The position numbers and the translations under genes are program-made. Of a stretch of 64,000 nucleotides of DNA, positions 1-11,080 are shown piece after piece. The notes beneath the pieces are model-generated. The model was not told the origin of the DNA, did not search any database, and worked only from the letters and a program-made list of their open reading frames with translations. Position 1 is the first letter of the stretch, and the number at the start of each line of letters is the position of its first letter. The DNA is taken from positions 2,108,001 through 2,172,000 of the forward strand of contig JABYQQ010000003.1 in assembly GCA_022605405.1 (NCBI GenBank), given 5' to 3'. The DNA comes from Earliella scabrosa. Its lineage: Eukaryota > Basidiomycota > Agaricomycetes > Polyporales > Polyporaceae.

Positions 1-686
1 CTGTGCCGTCATGAGATTGGACACACAGCGGCAGTTCCGAGTGGTGAACTCTTGAGTGGGTACGCAGTCAAACTTCCCTTCAAAATCAGGGCAAGCAGCA
101 ATGATCTCCGCAACGCGGAGCGTATCTTGCGTGTGCACAAGGAATACTTCGCGCTTCCATGAAGGGGAGGTTGGGGTTACAGGGCCGGGGTATCTGAAAG
201 CGAATGTGCGCCATGATGCTTCTCCATGTTCAATGGCGTCGATAGCCTCAAGTATCTGCTTCTGATTTTTGTAGATTGAATTGTACTCCGGCAGCCCATC
301 GGCGTGATGTTTGGTGGCAAGGATCTGAAGAAGACGCTTGATCTTGCCCTTGGAGAGATGAGCTTCTTCGAAGGCAAGCTTGGCAAACTCGAATGACGAA
401 CGGTCTGGGAACGGTTGCCAGTTGATCTCATCAGATTGTGGAGGAGGTGCGGAGTTGGGGGGAAGGAAGTTGCCGTTCTTGTCACATGGACGGGCTATGA
501 GGAGCGTGAGGTGTCCTTCGGAGGAGCATAAGTTGCGACTGTAGCCTCACCGTTGAGATGGGGATGTCGCCGGGTTGTCACCTTTGGTGGAGGGGGTTTC
601 AGATGGGCATGGACTTTTCTGTGATGAGTGAAGAACGCTCGGGTGGTGGGATATGTCTTGCAGCACAGACGGCAGCGATGACCCAT
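1..686 (-). pseudogene. Plavaka-type transposase, N-terminal part, broken and cut by window edge
   Basis: Read on the minus strand, the start (ATG at 684-686) encodes a C2H2 zinc finger, CRLC followed by 12 residues and HHRKVH, matching the C-x2-C-x12-H-x4-H pattern. Below about 530 the reading continues in another frame: RPCDKNGNFLPPN, then a long open stretch (about 530 to 1) with EINWQPFPDRSSFEFAKLAF, KGKIKRLLQIL and WKREVFLVHTQDTLRVAEII. That order (N-terminal C2H2 finger, PCD-x-NG-x-FLPP, then this region) is what I know from Plavaka (CACTA-like, DDE) transposases of Agaricomycetes. The frame change near 500-530 is not explained by an obvious intron, so the copy looks frameshifted. The catalytic part lies outside the window. 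Family assignment is from motif recognition, not from a search. Confidence 0.65.
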
Positions 687-929
687 TCCAAAGCTCAGAA
701 TGTCAGGGGAAAGTGCAGGTAGACAGTTGGTGAACAGGTGAGGTGCCGCCTGGCACAAAGTTCAAAGTGACAAGTCCGCCGGACATTAAAAATTGTCGCC
801 CTCTTTGCTCCCAACTTTCATCTCCTAATGCGAGGCAAGGGGTCGAAGGGCTGACGCCGCGGCAGCAAACACAAGCTCAACAGTTGCGCCTCTTTAGAAG
901 AATGACCATCCTCGCCGGACATTCCGCGT

Positions 930-3536
930 AATGAGTCTCACGCTGAAGTCGTTGCCACCATAGTCACCAAAAAGGCTCGACGGTCAACCACGTCAACGGC
1001 GGCCTTGTCGCACACCTCCAACGCCCCAAATGGCAATGGCAGTGACTCAGCAGTCACCGCCATTGCTACTCAGATACTCAAAAAACCGTGTTCATCCAAT
1101 CCCAGCTCAAAAATATGACTCACCTATTGATATTTGGCAGTCAGAAGTTCCTGCAGAACATCAGCCTCCAGAGCCACGCTACTCGATACGGAACAGCGGC
1201 CAGAGACCTGGAGTAGAGGCTGGACTGGCAAAGTGCACACGTGAAGACATCCACAAGGAAGCAGTGGCCAAAAAAGCCAAGAAAGCCGCTGCTCGTGACG
1301 CTCAGGCTGCTATATAGTATAGAGGCCACCGAAGAGGCCAAATGGTCCTCCAAGATAGACAAGGTGGCACAGACACGTCAGGCCTTCAGTACGTACTACG
1401 AGTCTGGTGCGATGTTACACGAGCCCGCTAACACTTGCTGTGCGCGCACCTGCCATAAATGGCAGACACGTTCCCTATCGACAGTGAACTCAACGAGGAC
1501 TTGCCCCCGAAAGACCTTCCCTCGCAGATGATGGTATCTAGCAAAGGCAGGAAGGTGCGTCCATGTGCTCCCACTACAGATCGCAGGCCCACATGCCATG
1601 TGTCTTCTATTTCCCACAGCGAATTCAAACTGCCCGGGACGCTGGCGCGCACCATGACTCGCCATCACCCAAAGATGTGGACACGCCGGAGACACCCCCC
1701 ACGACCAAGGTAGACCCTCTCACTGTTGTCGCACACACACACGAAGTTGACAACTGTAGACTAAGCTCACTTCAGCCGAGAAACGGATGCTCAGACGGGT
1801 GGAAGTGCGTTCAGATCTGGATTCTCGGCACCAGGAGGGAACAGCGACACTCTCAGATGAGAAGGCATGCAACCCAGATCCCAAGACACCAGGGTGCGTA
1901 TTGTTCACCATCATCGTCTGTCAGATGCTCATTAGCACATCAGTGATACAGCGCTTCCTCGAAGTCCCTCTCCATCCTGGATCTGATGAACTCTGTATCC
2001 CGCAAGGATGCGTTTACTCTGGAATGGCGACGCACACTACAAAAACAGGCTTGCACATCTACCACTACACGGCCCGTGGGCACACGTCCCCAATCTGCAG
2101 CACGTGAAGACCCTGTGACTCCGCTTGCGCGCCAGAGCGCAGCCTCAGCCAACCCAGGAAGAACGCAAGACTTGGCTACACCTATGAGTGAGTGCTTTGA
2201 TGCGTTGTGTCTGAGAGGCTTGCAGAGAATGACAAACCGCCGAAATGCAGTGACATCATCGCGCCGTACTGCACCCACCACCCAATACGAGGACCTCGAT
2301 GCCACTTTCCAGCCTGACAGCGGTCTATCCATCAAGGATATTCATGCTGATCGCTCAACGTCTGTGTGCCGCATGGCTGAGACGAAATTGGGCCCGGGAA
2401 CCCCGCACGCTAATGTAAGTTCATTGAATCGTCCATCTCAATGTCACAGTGCCATCTGTATGCAAAGTTCACTCACACAGGCCCATGATTACTAGATGGT
2501 TGGAGGTCGACTCTCTCGTTGGGTCCGAGAAGAAGAGAAAGAAGACGACGCAGTCAAAGGCTCAGGCAGCTAATCGGGGCAAGCAGCCGGCTCGTGCCAA
2601 AGCAGCATCTGAATTTTGAAAGCAACTCTAACAGCGACCACGCTGTTGATGGCAAATCCCTCAAGTACGAGCATCTACCAGACTGGTGCAAGCCGCAAAT
2701 CAAGACTGAGGTTGTCCCCTCTGTCCTGGAGATTTACGGTGCTGAAGACAATCCCTGGGCCGCCACCACCGAGAAGCAGGGGCCGCTTATCAAGATCTTG
2801 CAGAAGCTCATTGACAACATCTTTCCCCACCGTCACCATCACCTCGACAAGAAAGACATTATCTACCGCTGGGCGAGTGTTTCCATTGCTTACAGCCGGC
2901 AAGACACTAATTGTCATCGCACCTTGTATAGTGGCAACAACAAGTGTACGACTGGTGTCGTGGTTTACAGCTAACCGCCATACAGGCGATCACAGCAGAG
3001 ATGGATCGTCGCAAGTGCGATATGACACTATCGATGTATCAGCGCAGTCCCTTAGGCATTCTCCACTGGGTTCAAGACACAATCAAACTTGGCAGTGAAG
3101 CCTTGTACGGCACACCCAATATTCGTCAGGCAAGTTCTGCACCTCAATCTCCGCTCCAGTTTACAAACTGCTCAGCTCACTTTTCCGTATGACAGCCTGC
3201 ACTGGCCTGTGAGCAACTCCGATCCGTCTTCATGCTCAAGGTTGTCGGCTCTCACATGAGCACTATCATTGGCTCTGTCCACACCACCAATAATCCGAAT
3301 GACCTCTGCCCTGTTGGCGCAGTGGCCCTGGCAGCAGCAGCGGTATGTCATCCTGTATTCATATAGACTTACTTTTGGCCTGACTCGCTTGTAGATCGAA
3401 CATGTCTTTATATACTACAGCTGCGACCAACAGAAGGGTATCCCGATCAAGAAGTTCTCCGTCAAGCATGGTGTGGGGTTCGACACTGGGAAATGGCAAG
3501 ACGACGCGGTGGCGGACCTTCCCACGAGGCCCCAAT
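930..3536 (+). pseudogene. DUF6532-like multi-exon gene, decayed
   Basis: Coding-like segments follow one another on the plus strand. A basic, low-complexity N-terminal part (TKKARRSTTSTAALSH near 970; KEAVAKKAKKAAARDAQAA near 1260; EATEEAKWSSKIDKVAQTRQ near 1320) is followed by a core with LPDWCKPQIKTEVVPSVLE (2660), DNPWAATTEKQG, LIDNIFPHRHHHLDKKDIIY (2810), QQQVYDWCRGLQLTAIQAI (2935) and EQLRSVFMLKVVGSHMS (3210). It ends with a TGA at 3534-3536 after PTRPQ. Short GT-AG introns fit at about 2414-2481 and 3342-3394. Layout and core resemble the DUF6532 proteins abundant in mushrooms, whose function is unknown. An in-frame stop near 1315 and several frame changes suggest decay. The 3' end abuts the Helitron fragment directly, so the last part may have been lost by insertion. 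Confidence 0.5.
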
Positions 3537-3540
3537 GATT

Positions 3541-4292
3541 TTACCAGATATCTCCAGTTTGATCTACAAACTGGCATACAAAGTGCTGGTTATGGTAGTA
3601 TACTATCCCACAGAGTCTATACATTTGGTGTATCTCTGGTAGTGTTATCTGATTCTCTATAACCACTTTGTCTGTAGTGATAAATGCAATAATATTAGGG
3701 GCCTTCTCATATTTCTGTATCTTCTGCATTGATCTACCACACTGAAGACAAGCAGATATGGTTTTCTAAATTGACAGTGCATTATACCACTGCATTACTG
3801 ACTTTCCCTTATAAATTCCAAGTTTTGTAGGATGGTTTTTCCAGAAGTCAACATGGCATGTCCATACCATTTTCTCACTCTTTGTAGTGACAAATTGATA
3901 CTCACAGGCTCTACATATATGATGCTCAAGAAGAATGGGTTTATTAATTGCAAGAGTGCTTCTGGTGAGACTATATATATCAGTGGGATTGCTACCTTTT
4001 GGACCAAGGTCAGCATTTTCTTGAACAAGTCTGAATCTGAACTGATCTCGAGCATGAACAATAGCTTTTCTTGAATCTTGGCACAAAGTCTGCTCAAATA
4101 ATACACCAACATCTTGCAGAGTAACACTCTGTTGAGAGATCACAGTTTTTCAATTTTGCTGACATTCTGTATATACTGAAAGAAGAATAGTTAACAGACT
4201 ATCATATGCACAGCTGTAATTGACATTATCCCATGGAATTCCAATAAATTGCTGTCCAGGAGGGGCTTGACTAGATTTTGCTTTCTTCACTG
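3541..4292 (-). pseudogene. C-terminal peptidase-like domain of a Helitron PIF1-type helicase gene (distal piece)
   Basis: On the minus strand this is the continuation of the helicase gene at 11081-13250; the two pieces are separated by the hAT insertion. It reads GIPWDNVNYSCAYDSLL (about 4230-4180), then a cysteine-bearing part (HICRACEYQF, ACLQCGRSMQKIQKY) and near the end YYHNQHFVCQFVDQTGDIW. A Cys inside NYSCAYDSLL and a late His in NQHFVC have the spacing of a papain-fold ubiquitin-protease-like (USP/OTU-type) domain; similar tails occur behind PIF1 helicases in basidiomycete Helitrons. Two internal in-frame stops (TGA near 4155, TAG at 3766) and truncation at 3541 show that it is dead here. 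The peptidase assignment is inference from motif pattern. Confidence 0.55.
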
Positions 4293-4534
4293 TAAGGCCG
4301 AGCACGGCTCCAGCTCTCCCGGCGGATAGATCCGTAGATATCCGGAGTCGGAGCCGCTGTGCACCAGAGCCGTACGAGCCGGAACCGCGGCTCCGGCTCG
4401 TCAGCGGCTCTGGATCACGCGTGGAGTATGTGCCCGATCCGGGGCGACTCAGTGGGTCCGTAGCATGTTGAACACAGTATATATTCAGGTGGATTTAGGG
4501 GCCCATTCATGATCAACTATTGTGTACTACATTA

Positions 4535-5887
4535 CTAGTACTCGTCTTCAGAATCCGAGCCCGAGGGGGTCACAAGCGGCGGCATACTCCCATCGCTATC
4601 GTACTCACCATCGTCACGAGGCGCCGGGGGCACAGCCACCAACACAAAGTCGTCCGACGGACGAGCGGTAGCACCGGCAGGCCTCGAGACGGACGTGCGA
4701 GGTATCCCCAGCATGCTGAGAAGTTCTGCAGCAATGGCAGCAGGGGTAGGGGGGGACTCTGTCATTGAGAACGTCAGAACAGCACGTTTGCAGTGTGCCA
4801 AGTCCAACACTTACGGACAGTGACTGTGGACCCACCCTCGGGCTCACCACCCACAGAAGCGGAGGTGTCGAAAGCGGGGCGAGCTGCTAGCGGCGACGGC
4901 GTCTGAGAGGCGTCGGGGGTTTCGGAGACGAGAACGCCATGCGCAGAGATGGTGTCGGAGGCCTCTCGACCTATGGAGGCAGCGGGCGCCACCTGGTTGG
5001 GCGTACTCGCGGTGCTGGAGGGTTCGAATGCTGGGAGGTGGGATGCAGGCGTCAACAAAGGCAGGACGGGGTCAGAAAGCGCAGGTTCCTCGAAGCCTGC
5101 GGTCGCATCGTCGCCCTCACGTGCGGTGTTGTCGCCCTCGCGCGTGGTGTTGTCGCCCTCACGCGCGGTGTTGTCGCCCTCGCGCGCGGCGTTGCGGGCC
5201 TTGCGCGGTATGTCCTCCGCGTTGCGCGAGGAGGTCGCGGGGCGCGTAGTGTTGTCGGGCTCAGGGACAGGAGTGTCGATGTCGTATCCGGCGCCGGTGT
5301 CCAAGGCAGGAGGCCCAAGGTTCCAAAAGATGCCCTGTATGACCCCATGTTTCTTGATCAATGTTGTGCGGATCGTATGCATGATGGAGGACTTACCGCC
5401 GGAAGGACAGTGTGGGCCCAATTGAGCACGCGAGCGAGTGCGAACTCGGCGGGCTCGTGATCGACCAGCGCGATGGCGGCGCCGACGAGTTGCTCGACCC
5501 AAAGGCGGAACATGTTGATGCCCTCCTCTTCGTCGATGTTGTAGAAGAATGCTTGATACAGGAGGCCGATCTGGAGGACGATGTCGCGCATCGGGTCGGG
5601 GGCTTCGCAGTTGTTGAATTCGCGTCCGAGCGCCGCCTGGACCCAGTCGTCGAACTGGCTCGGAGGGCACAGCGCCAGCGTGTGAGGTGCTGTTGGCAGA
5701 ATGAGCTAGGAGATCACATGAGCGCATGTTCTTCGAGTGCCGTACGTCTGTGGCTCACCGTCATGACCGCGGCTGGTCCGTTGACAAGTACGACGACGGA
5801 TTGCGTCGAGTCGATCGTTCCCATGCGTTGCGCGCTGACGTCGTAGAGGAGATAGATGTGAGGTTCGAGCCCTTCCATGGTTGCCAT
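4535..5887 (-). CDS. Second (accessory) gene of the hAT element, unknown function
   Basis: Divergent from the transposase gene. A start at 5885-5887 opens MATMEGLEPHIYLLYDVSAQ and the exon ends near 5760 at a GTGAGC donor. A second exon (about 5690-5400) reads PPSQFDDWVQAALGREFNNC, DPMRDIVLQIGLLYQAFFYN and EEEGINMFRLWVEQLVGAAI and ends at a GTAAG donor. A third block (about 5350-4830) is Glu/Arg/Pro-rich with four imperfect 8-residue repeats of the type (R/A)EGDNT(A/T)R (about 5105-5195). The last exon ends GSDSEDEY, with stop at 4535-4537. Exon edges are approximate. I recognise no domain. Position inside the TIRs and balanced codon-like composition suggest a real element-encoded protein, perhaps a transposition helper, but nothing in the sequence proves that. 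Confidence 0.5.
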
Positions 5888-6099
5888 TGTGGAAGAAGGA
5901 TGGCGGGTGTAGGCGGTGCAGAGGCGAGTGGGGTCGTATGGAGTGTGGTAGGCACTTCGCGCGGGAGTCGGGTGCTTGAGAGAAAGCTTCCGGAGGCTCC
6001 TGTATAAGTGTCAGGCAGTGCATTCGGTTCATAGCGCCATCGGGGCTCACCTGCATGCCTTCGGCGAAAGAGAGCGCGTCGGCCCGCGGTCACGCACCG

Positions 6100-7035
6100 C
6101 GTGGATCGTGCACATTTGATTCCGCGGCGCTGCAGGGCGTTGAGATGTTATCAGCCGTCTGCACTATTTTGCTGATGCGTGGAGCTTGGGTGCGGCTTGT
6201 CGCACCCGGAGGATGGAGCTCGGATGTTCTGATTGCCTAGATAGGTAAGTAAGATCATTGCCAGATGTTTTGGCGTGCACAGATCGTGATCGTACGCACT
6301 GGTAAGTATGTTCGCGGAGCTTTTGGTGTGCCTGGTTTCAAAGCGTGCAGCAAGGCGGGAGGGTACAAGTCAGAGACAGACGTGGCGGTAGTGAGTGCGC
6401 ACGCCGGCAGATGCCTCTGCGACCCTGCTTCACCGTGGGGAGAACTCTGTCAAAGTTCATTCAACAAGCCTGTAAGCGCTTGTGACCGGCTCTTGCTCAT
6501 CCTGCGGGATTCATTCGTGTTGGCGCGTCCATACGTCTCCACCCAGAACACATGCTGCCCGAACTCGCCGTTATCCGCGATCATCCTACAAGGTATGTTC
6601 TCTTGGCAGCGATAGCCCGTACTACTTTCGGAATCTGAGCCCTTTTTTTGAGGTCGGATGGACGACTGCGCAACGCCGTCCTCAACACGGGCAGCGATCA
6701 AGCACACGATAATCCCGGATGGAGACTATCCCCGGGGCCTGGTGAGTCCATTCGATTTTTAGCGCGACTCATGACCTCGCTGACCCATGTGCAGCCGTCA
6801 TCAGGCAGGCAAACCACACTCCGCGAAGGCGCAGAAATTTCGAAGGCCCACTGACGAGTCTCTGCGCCTTTGACGAGTCTCTGCGCCTTTGACGAGCCGA
6901 TGGACCTCGGAGGGCGGAGTGAGGACTTGATGCGGGGCAGGCAAGATATATAGGTGTGTTTTGGATAGAAGATTCGTCTAGTCTTACTCTGACTCGGACT
7001 CTATCTCTCGAAGTGCACTCTCTCAGCTTCTCAAC
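6100..7035. promoter_or_regulatory. Divergent intergenic region of the hAT element with tandem repeat and TATA-like box
   Basis: This region lies between the two hAT genes. A 19-bp unit, TGACGAGTCTCTGCGCCTT, is repeated twice and begun a third time at 6852-6896. A TATATA at 6947-6952 lies about 85 bp upstream of the transposase ATG (7036), followed by a pyrimidine-rich leader ending CTTCTCAACATG, as is usual for fungal start sites. I see no convincing coding frame here. The promoter call is inference from position. Confidence 0.4.
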
Positions 7036-10000
7036 ATGTCCTCGACCTCCTCTCCCATCCCGTCCCCCTCTCCTGCTCCCTCCGCCGATGGAGCCGCCAT
7101 GAAACGCCGTCGCGAGACGGAGTCTCACGGTAGCGACATTGCGCCCGGCAGTGGCCAACCCACCAAAACCGGCACTGTCGCCGCCTCCGGAAAGGCCGTG
7201 AAGGGGTCTAGTACGGGGGCCAACAAGCGGCTCAAGGAAGGTTTCAAAATTCCTCCCCCTCTCGCCCCACCGAAGCGTCCTCTTGTGCTCAGGCGCGGCT
7301 ACCCTGTCCGTGAGGTGCGCCCTGAGGTCGGTACTACTCGTGCATCATGTACTAATCTCTTTCTCTCTCTAACAGCCCAGCGACGACGAGGAAGCCAGGG
7401 CGAGCGGACAGCAGGACGATTCTACCGTCCCTGCGGGAAACAAGGACACCGCGATCACCATCTCAGACGACGAAGAAGGCTCGCTTGTCCCCAGCGATGG
7501 AGAGGAGCCGGTCTCGGCCGTCAAGTCCCGCACCCGCACCGCTGCCCAGCTCGCAGGAATCAACGTGACGAACCATCGCCGCGCCCGCTTCGCCCAAAAG
7601 TACGCGGGTCTCACGCCGGAGCAGACCCTTGGTGAGTGCGATCTTATCCACGCGCAATAGGGCCCCATCTCACTGTATCGGGCTCTCGTTCTCCAGCTCT
7701 GGTCTCGAAGGGATGGCGGTCTGCCATTTACGACCACTTTTACGCCCCCAAGATCGTGCATGGCGCGAACGGCGGGATCATCCACCGGTTCACATGCAAG
7801 AAGTAAGTTCATCGCCTTTCTCTCTCTGCCATCTGTCTGACCCAGTCGCAGGCATCCTGGCAAGCACGTTGACCGTATGGAGTATCAAGACTCCACCGGC
7901 AATCTGTCCCGTCACGTCAAAGGGTGCGACCCCGAGGACACGCCTGAGACCGAAATGATCTCTGCATACGCCAGTGGCGCCACCTACTCGCCTGCCCGCC
8001 TCCGGTTCCTCGTCGCGATGTGGTGCGCACGCCGGCACCGCCCTTTCGCCATCGCGGATGACCCCGAGTTCCGTGAAATCGCGCGCATGCTTTATTCAAA
8101 GGCGAAGATTCCGTCGCGATGGACGGTCGGCCGCGATGTGCAGACCATCTTCGAGAGCACGAAGGTGCGCGTCCGTGAGCACCTCCAGGTACGCTATCGG
8201 ATATGATCGTGGCCCGGGATCAACACTGATCGAGCACCGTCTACAGGGGCTTCCGGGGGCTGTCCATATCTGTCTCGACGGGTGGACTTCCCCCAATGTG
8301 ATATCTTTCCTCGGCGTGACCGCTCACTGGCACGAACGAGGCGAGATTAATCACATTATACTGGACTTCATCCAGTATGTACCCATCTGTACCGTTTGAG
8401 GCACCTCGACGAGCACTAACGCTCATCATTCCTGCAGGCTCAGCAGCGCACATACAGCCAAGTATATCGCGGAGAAACTCGTCGAATGCCTCAAGGAATA
8501 CGGAATCGAGAACAAGGTACGCACTCCATACACTAACCCCGGTTGCGCTTGCGCTCAGTACTCATCATTCTGCGCAGGTGCTCGCAGTGACTTGCGACAA
8601 TGCATCGACCAATGGCGCGATGATGCGAGAGCTCCAGGCTCTTGTTCCTGGTTCTTTCGGCCCCGAGGCACGCGTGCGGTGCTTCGGACATGTGCTGAAC
8701 ATTGTAGTCAAGGTACTGTATACTTACCTGCGCCCCGTATGCTGCCGATCTGACTCGCATTTCTCAGGGCATCATGTCCCAGTTCACTCGATGTCGCGGC
8801 CGTGCGGTAGACCCCGCGCTGGATGCCTTAGGCGACCCCAACGACGTAGACGTCGAGGACCTCGAAGTCGCCGAAGAGGTCGATGAGGATCGCGAGGCCG
8901 CGGACCAGGCGGAGATCGACAGGCTCGAGGATGACAACCCCGAGCTCGTTCTTTCGCCCGCTGAGGTGCAGGTCGGCCAGATCGCCGTCGAGAAGGTACA
9001 TGATCTTTCAATACTGCTTAGACGACACACTGACCTCGATCACAGATCACAAAACTCTCGCAAAAGGTCTGGCACAGCCCGCAAATTCGGGCCGCGCTCT
9101 CGCAGCTCGCGAAAGAGGCCGGCTTGAACAGTGAAGTCCTCGTGCGCATGGTGAAGACGCGCTGGAACACCTTCACGATGGTGCTCGCGCGTGCGATCGA
9201 GATGAAGGACGTCCTCTCTGGCCTATGCGATATGCATCAATTCAACCAGCGCGACAAGCAGGGCGCGCGACTCCGCAGGTACATCCTCAGCGACGAGGAA
9301 TGGAAAGTCCTCGAGGAGCTATACCAGCTTCTGGATGTGCGTACCATACCATGTCACCTTTATCATCAGGCGCATGCTGACCTCCCTCACTCCAGCCGTT
9401 CCTCTTCGCCACGAACGAAATCTCCTCGAGCACACGCTCGCTTGTGCACGAGGTGATTCCTTTCATCGATGTCCTCACTCGGCACGTGGACGACTTCATC
9501 GCCAATCCCAACCTCACGCCCGCTGTCCGGGCTGCTGCTCAGCGCGGCCGGATCCTCCTCGATACGTACTATTCCAAGACCGACGAGACCGACATCTACC
9601 GGTCTGGAATGAGTATGTATTCGCTTGCTTGCTCTGAGCGCCCCTGACGTGACCTTTGTTGCAGTGCTCAACCCAGCCTACAAGCTTGCCTACTTCCGCA
9701 AGGCTGGCTGGCCGGAGGACTGGGTTGATGAGGCACGACGTCTCCTGACTGACAAGTGGCAGTCGAAGTACAAGCCAACGCACCCAAACAGCGGTGAAGC
9801 AGGCGATACTTCAGCCTCAGCCGCCCCTCGGGGACGTTCCGCTGGGCGTCGCAGTGCCAGTGCCACCTCGGTGAGTATCCAACCAAGTCGTGCAATCATT
9901 ACATCCCACTAACGCGTATCTCTTTTAACAGGCTACGCGCGACCTCTTCGCTTCCATCGCTGGCCGCTCCACGAGGCGCACTCAAGATGCCCTTGAGGAG

Positions 10001-10476
10001 TACCTTGAGGCCCCCCCGCGCGTCACGGTCAAGGACCCCCTTGCGTACTGGAACGCGGCGCTCGCGAGCAACTCAGAGGACCCCGCGTTGATCCGGATGG
10101 CCCTCGACTACCTCTCGATCCCCGGTACGTATCATCGTTGTGCGTTCTGCCCTCGGACGTGATGCTCATACGCACGCTCACAGCCACCTCCGTCGACGCC
10201 GAGCGTGCGTTCTCGCGCGGCCGGCTGACCGTCTCGCGCCTCCGTCACTCTCTGAGTGATGCGTCCGTGCGCGCGAACACCGTCCTCGGATCGTGGGCGC
10301 GCATCCCGGGGCTGGTTGCAGAGCAGGAGATGATCGATCTCCTTGCTGACAAGAAGGGAAAGCAGCGTGCTAGTGCGTCTGCTTCCGGTGACGCCGATGC
10401 CGCGATCCCCGAGGAATCGGAAGGCGTCTCGCAGACTGCTAGTTCGGGCGTCGAGGAGGAGGACATGTACGCCTAG
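7036..10476 (+). CDS. hAT transposase, 13 exons, apparently intact
   Basis: Exon starts are about 7036, 7376, 7697, 7852, 8248, 8438, 8579, 8768, 9046, 9396, 9665, 9931 and 10183; introns are mostly 48-70 bp with GT and AG ends. Domain order: a Ser/Pro-rich N-terminus; a BED-like zinc finger (RFTCKKHPGKH ... STGNLSRHVKGC, exons 3-4); the catalytic core with LDGWTSPNVISFLGV (exon 5), LAVTCDNASTNGAMMRELQ and VRCFGHVLNIVVK (exon 7), an acidic insert, and VRMVKTRWNTF (exon 9); and the C-terminal dimerisation region with KDPLAYWNAALASNS, DYLSIPATSVDAERAFSRGR and SRLRHSLSD (exons 12-13). No stop or frameshift was seen in any exon. The gene would cut and paste elements ending TAAGGC. The acidic C-terminal tail ends EEEDMYA. 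Exact splice sites need transcript data. Confidence 0.85.
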
Positions 10477-11080
10477 GTAGCACCTGTCTCGCAAGTCTAT
10501 ACGCCCCGCGCCCTCTTCAGTGTAAATGTACCAATACGAGTTAGCCGAATGTATGATCATTAGTATGTCAATCAAATGTCGTTGTGTTGAGCATGCTATA
10601 TGCGTCACCATGGGACACGTAAAGTAGCTACTGGCCCTCGGGATCATGATAAGTATACACATATGCCCGATGTCCGTGTACTTGTATAGTCACTGAGGTC
10701 AGTGCAGTGGACTACAGATACGGCGCTGCTTGCGCATGAGCGCCTAGACTTCCTAATGCGGCTACAACGCCGTGCACGACTCCTGTCGACTTTAAATACA
10801 TGATCGTTGAGCCAGAGGCAGCACGGTTGTGATACAGTGTCGATAAAAAGTCAGGAACAGTTGACTTTGGAGCCGCATGAGCCGCACATGCAGCTCAACC
10901 CGCAGGTATGTACGGCTCCGGCTCCTTTGGCAGGTCGACCTGCGGACAGCGGCTCCGGCTCCACGGCTCCGGCTCTCCCGGCGGCTCTGAGCCGTGCGGA
11001 TCTGGATCGCAGATTTATGAGACATCTGAGCTGCGGGTACGGCTCCAGCTCAGCCGCGGCTCGAGCCGTGCTCGGCCTTA

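Larger units (their letters stand above)
4293..11080 (+). mobile_element. Complete autonomous hAT DNA transposon, 6,788 bp
   Basis: The left terminus is TAAGGCCGAGCACGGCTC and the right terminus is its exact reverse complement, giving an 18-bp perfect TIR. The flanks carry an identical 8-bp duplication, CTTCACTG, at 4285-4292 and 11081-11088. An 8-bp TSD and a T-A-A-G-G start fit the hAT superfamily. Inside are a 13-exon hAT transposase (+) and a divergent second gene (-). The subterminal regions (4320-4450 and 10860-11060) are rich in short GGCTCCGGCTC-like repeats on both strands, which could be transposase binding sites (inference). It sits in the same direction of decay as nothing around it: its coding exons look clean while the neighbours carry stops, so insertion is probably recent. 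Confidence 0.9.

Noticed and set aside
6055..6615. Plus-strand open frames between the two hAT genes
   Set aside because: No motif, no consistent splice pattern, and the region carries tandem repeats and a promoter-like box.
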